Shown piece after piece: positions 20,991-24,633 of a DNA stretch of 24,633 nucleotides. The position numbers and the translations under genes were made by a program. The stretch comes from Seiridium cupressi. Its lineage: Eukaryota; Ascomycota; Sordariomycetes; Amphisphaeriales; Sporocadaceae. How positions within the stretch are numbered: the stretch's first letter is position 1; each line of letters starts with the position of its first letter. The notes beneath the pieces are model-generated. The model ran no database searches. It had not been told where the DNA came from and saw only the letters and a list, made by a program, of their open reading frames with translations. The stretch covers positions 1 to 24,633 of the forward strand of contig JARVKI010000195.1 in NCBI GenBank assembly GCA_036674765.1, written 5' to 3'.

Positions 20991-23900
20991 TTTCGTTAAT
21001 TGAGTAGATTGAGATTGGGAGTTAACGTCGAGATCTCGATAACGGATCCGAGGGTGTGAACAGTAATATGTTTGCACGGGTAAACGGAAAAGCGACATAC
21101 GAGCCGTGCATCTTTCCGTGAAGTGGCCGCAATCTGCAGGCTTCGTTTATTTTCACACCACATCGCACAGCGGGGAAACCATTCTTGGATACCTCCAGTG
21201 GTCCGCCTACCGTATCACCACTGTATGGAAGGTGTTGATCGACGACAAATTCCATGCAGTCTCTGTATTCGAAACCAAAACTCCTTGCCCCTGCACCAAC
21301 ACAAGCAAATTCGCCTCCCGGATGAGCCAATAAGCGGGCCAGCGTTCCAATTCTGACTTATGCTCCAGATAACGAAAGACGTCATTCTGATGGCACAAAT
21401 GATTATACTAATTGAATACCTTACGCGATCGGTGCGACCCAGTGACCTAAGTGTACATGTAGCACTTAGCCACATATATATATGTATATATTAGTTAGCT
21501 TGCTCTTTTCACAGTAAATCCTCTAATTAGTTAAAGAAGTGTTTTTACTTATATCCTTATGAGCTCCTACGGGTGCTGTGGGCTGATTGTCGTTGCTATC
21601 TTATGACTTAAACTCCTGCTATTCGCACTCGATAAGTTCAAGGCCTTGGTTATCGAATAAGGCGATGTTCCACGTCTTGGCCAGGTAAGCTGAGATTATG
21701 GCACGATCTTGGCCTACAATGATCGGGCGGGCGTTTAGATGAATATGCTCTCATATATTCCACCAAATCTGGTCAAGCTTGAAGAGGTCAATGACCGTAT
21801 CGCACCTATTGTGAGGAAGTACTCAGCATGATTCGGTCTCTTGATTGCACTGGCCATGAAAAATCGGAGGTAGCTCTAAATTTAGTCTTTAGCCTGATGA
21901 TTCTACTATAATACCACACGTAAGGGCGTCGGGCTGGGTGAGCGGCAACCCGAGCCGGGATGAAAGGAATTGGATAGCCCGAGGGCCGTACATCGGCTCC
22001 AGCGCTCAATCCCGACCTACACACGGTCGACCTGCTCTGGGTAGGACAGATTTAGACATGCTGGTGATTCCGGATTAGGTTTTGGTTAACCCGTCATTCA
22101 GCCCCCGCTTTGATGCATGGATTCATGGTCCAGCAAGGATTTCGAATAAGTGTGCGACGGGGGAATGCAGACCTCAGCGGGTTGGAAGTCTTCTCTGTAT
22201 TACGTATTAATTTATTAATTGGGTTTGAGCTCCTCCGGGAAAAACAACCCCGACTTCTAATCCATGACGTCCCCGATGTGTGCAAGGCCTGACTCAACAT
22301 AAATCTGCAATTTGAGAAAGGCTGTGTCTCGCAATGAAATCTGCACCCATCACCAGGACCATCAATGCCTGGCGGACGATTGTCATTTATATTTTGGACA
22401 CGTCTTCTTCTTAAGCAAGCGAGCTTTACTAAGTCCGTCTTGCTATGACCACGCACAAGAATCGTTACGCCACAGTCCCAATCCGCGAAGACCGGAGTGC
22501 TATGCTAGCATCCTAGAGACAGAAAATACTAACGGGCTAGTCATGGCACATCCAGACGGCAAGGTACCGAATTCGACAAGCCATCGACGAGTAGTCGGTA
22601 CCAAAATGAGCGCTGTTGTAATCTCAATTTGCCTTATAATCATGACCACGGGTGATTCAATTAAGGCATATGTGAATATATAACGTTTAGGGCAGATCCA
22701 TATTAAAAATGTAAGCCTATTTTTTGCATAGAATACCAGGCCCTAAGCTGCAAATTGAAACCAATATAGATATCACAGGCGCGGTATTTTTATGTGTTGC
22801 CCCTTACAAGAGTGATGCGTCGGAAATCCGCCAATACCCTAGGTAATAGTTATGAAATTCTTATCGATCACTTCCAGGTCATTGACTTTCACTTTATATC
22901 TGGTCCATTAATGACATTTTCGCATCAGGGAGTTATCTGGCATACTTTAAGGGAGTGCACATCGTGTCCATTTTCATCACATACTGGTCAGATCTTAACT
23001 CAGCTTTCTCGCTGAAGACGTCTATATCACATCTCTTGTTCTTGTTAAATTGGGAACTCTTCAGGGATGGACGCGAGTCTCTGGCCCGACGGGCACAATG
23101 GGTACCTTCTTCTGGACGTGCCTGATTCTTTTGTGGGTGAACGTTATATTCTATACTACTATCCTCATCGCACTTACTTTTCTATGCACCCCGCTATATT
23201 ATATTTGGGATAAAGACCATCAAGGTGACTAATACCTCGATATAATAATAGGCATAGTGTTGCTTACAGTCTTGAATCTGATATCAGATCTTATGGTGCT
23301 TCGTTCGTGGGATTATATATAAACTGAATTTGTCGTTTAATAAAAAGCCTAGTGTTTCGTGCATATTTAATCGTAGTCTTTATATAACATGTCTCCAGAA
23401 CAGAACGTTTTTTCTATTTTCTAGTGAAAATAGGTGTGCTATAGTTAACGGTGGACGGATATTCGACGTGGTGCAAGACTTGTGGGTCACCCACAGTACT
23501 TATCCCATGCCGACCGAATTACTCACTGCCCATGCTGAGGTGACCATTTTGTCCTTGGTGACTTCTGCGTCAACTTTTCCCAAGACCGTAAACTGCCCGG
23601 GTTGAACAGAATGATTTTTCCCATTCTTCATCGATCAAGGGTGACGGAGACAGATAAGCAGACAAATGTAGTTTCGGCTAGGTTCAAATAATACGCCACG
23701 CTCTATTGTTACAATAAAAGAATAGTTTGAAAGAGAGAGGTAGACCTGACCATCGTCATATTGTTCTGATTCGGCCTCGGTGTCCAGTCATTGGTTACAG
23801 GCTAAAAGACATAGACATCAAGGTTAGAGACGATTGGGGAAGCATTGGTCCCTAAAAACGAGCACAATGATGTGTCTTTTAGATAACATGTGCTAATCGG

Positions 23901-24000
23901 TAATAATGACATTAAAACAACGAGGCATTTACATACGTTCTTGCCACTTCTCGGCTCCCACTCTAGCCTCATACCTAGGCTACAGTCATTACATAACAAT
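20991..24000. other. Three-kilobase stretch without a supportable gene
   Basis: The composition is ordinary, not AT-rich, yet I cannot recognise a gene. The first few hundred bases should be the P450 promoter. A (TA)-rich palindromic tract lies near 21472–21490. An 8-bp inverted pair, ggtaccga at 22563–22570 and tcggtacc at 22595–22602, is present. Plus-strand open frames at 22312–22683 (123 codons) and 23050–23232 (60 codons) lack motifs; the latter is strongly hydrophobic in its second half and could be a membrane-protein fragment. A frame at 23330–23605 is also unrecognised. Decayed genes or old transposon fragments may be present, but nothing here meets the standard for a call. Confidence 0.4.
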
Positions 24001-24633
24001 GTGCAAAAAGAAAAAAGAAAAGAAAACTATGCCTCGGTATAAATTAAAATAATAAATATAAGCTTTTTAACATTTAATAATTAATTTAATACTTTTAATT
24101 ATTATTTATAATTATATATAATTATATTTAAAATAAAATTTTTTATAAAAGTTAGTTTTTAAAAAATAAACCGGTTATTTATTATTTTTATTTTTATTGT
24201 TTATTTTTTTAATTATTTTTATAAAATTAAATAAATTTTTAATATAATATTTTTATTATAATTTAAATAAAATTAATATTTTTATAAAATAATAAATATT
24301 AATATAATTAAAAAGTTAATTAAAATAAATAAAATTGAAATTTAATATTAAATTTATTATAATTTTAATTAATAATAATTAAAATTAAATGTTTAATTAA
24401 AATTTTATTATTTTAAATTTAATTTATTTAATTTATATTTTAATAAGTTTATTTAATTAATATAAAATAAAGAAATATAATTATAATAAAAGTAATTAAA
24501 GAAAAAGTAAATTAAAATTTTAATAAATTTTTAAATTATTAAAATAATAATTTTAAAACTTTATATAAAATTATAATTTTTAAAAATAAACTTTTATTAT
24601 ATAAAAGTTATTATAAATAAATTATATTATTAT
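24001..24633. repeat. AT-rich block at the right edge
   Basis: After an A-rich transition at about 24001–24020 the sequence becomes almost pure A and T to the end of the window. Unlike the left block it has nearly no CpG (one ccgg at about 24171), and on the plus strand the few remaining bases are more often G than C. It is most likely the edge of another degenerate repeat island. No open frame or repeat unit can be read. It continues beyond the window, so its length is unknown. Confidence 0.75.

Noticed and set aside
4303..21000. A secondary-metabolite cluster (ABC transporter plus P450)
   Set aside because: No polyketide synthase, peptide synthetase, terpene cyclase or pathway regulator is present, the two genes are 10 kb apart with unrelated pseudogenes between, and the transporter is Ste6-type.
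1..24633. CRISPR array, restriction-modification or other prokaryotic defence system
   Set aside because: The genes have spliceosomal introns and fungal families throughout, and no regularly spaced repeats were seen.

Overview
The window looks like a filamentous ascomycete (Pezizomycotina) chromosome segment. Four things point there: GT–AG introns of about 46–64 nt, one with a textbook GCTAAC branch site; a CFEM-plus-PTH11-type receptor gene; a Ste6-type ABC exporter; and AT-rich flanks with the CpA/TpG-depleted signature of repeat-induced point mutation (RIP). Several gene families resemble Eurotiales genes, but that is an impression and not a placement.

Layout: an AT-rich RIP-type block fills 1 to about 2750. 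A gene island of ordinary composition follows (about 2750–24000), and a second AT-rich block runs to the end. From the left the island holds an intact PBDC1/Ypl225w-like gene (3047–3605, one intron), an intact and very long Ste6-type transporter gene (4303–9203, two introns, 1600 residues), then a decayed stretch. That stretch contains a broken secreted cellobiose-dehydrogenase-cytochrome-like gene (10363–11161), a probably broken CFEM/PTH11 receptor gene (13014–14532), a broken secreted metallopeptidase gene (15497–16326), an esterase-like relic on the minus strand (16646–16978) and a multiply broken GH12 endoglucanase gene on the minus strand (17810–18615). An intact 500-residue cytochrome P450 gene (19373–20990, minus, two introns) follows. 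From 20991 to about 24000 I find no gene I can support.

The main theme is the contrast between intact and broken genes. PBDC1, Ste6 and the P450 can be read from start to stop with clean splice sites. The secreted or cell-surface genes between Ste6 and the P450 carry in-frame stops, frame changes and a short tandem duplication. That fits local loss of function in plant-wall degradation, secreted proteolysis and surface sensing. The genes do not form one pathway, and I see no evidence of a biosynthetic cluster or a new defence-type system. The window is better described as a gene island undergoing pseudogenisation between two RIP-type isochores.
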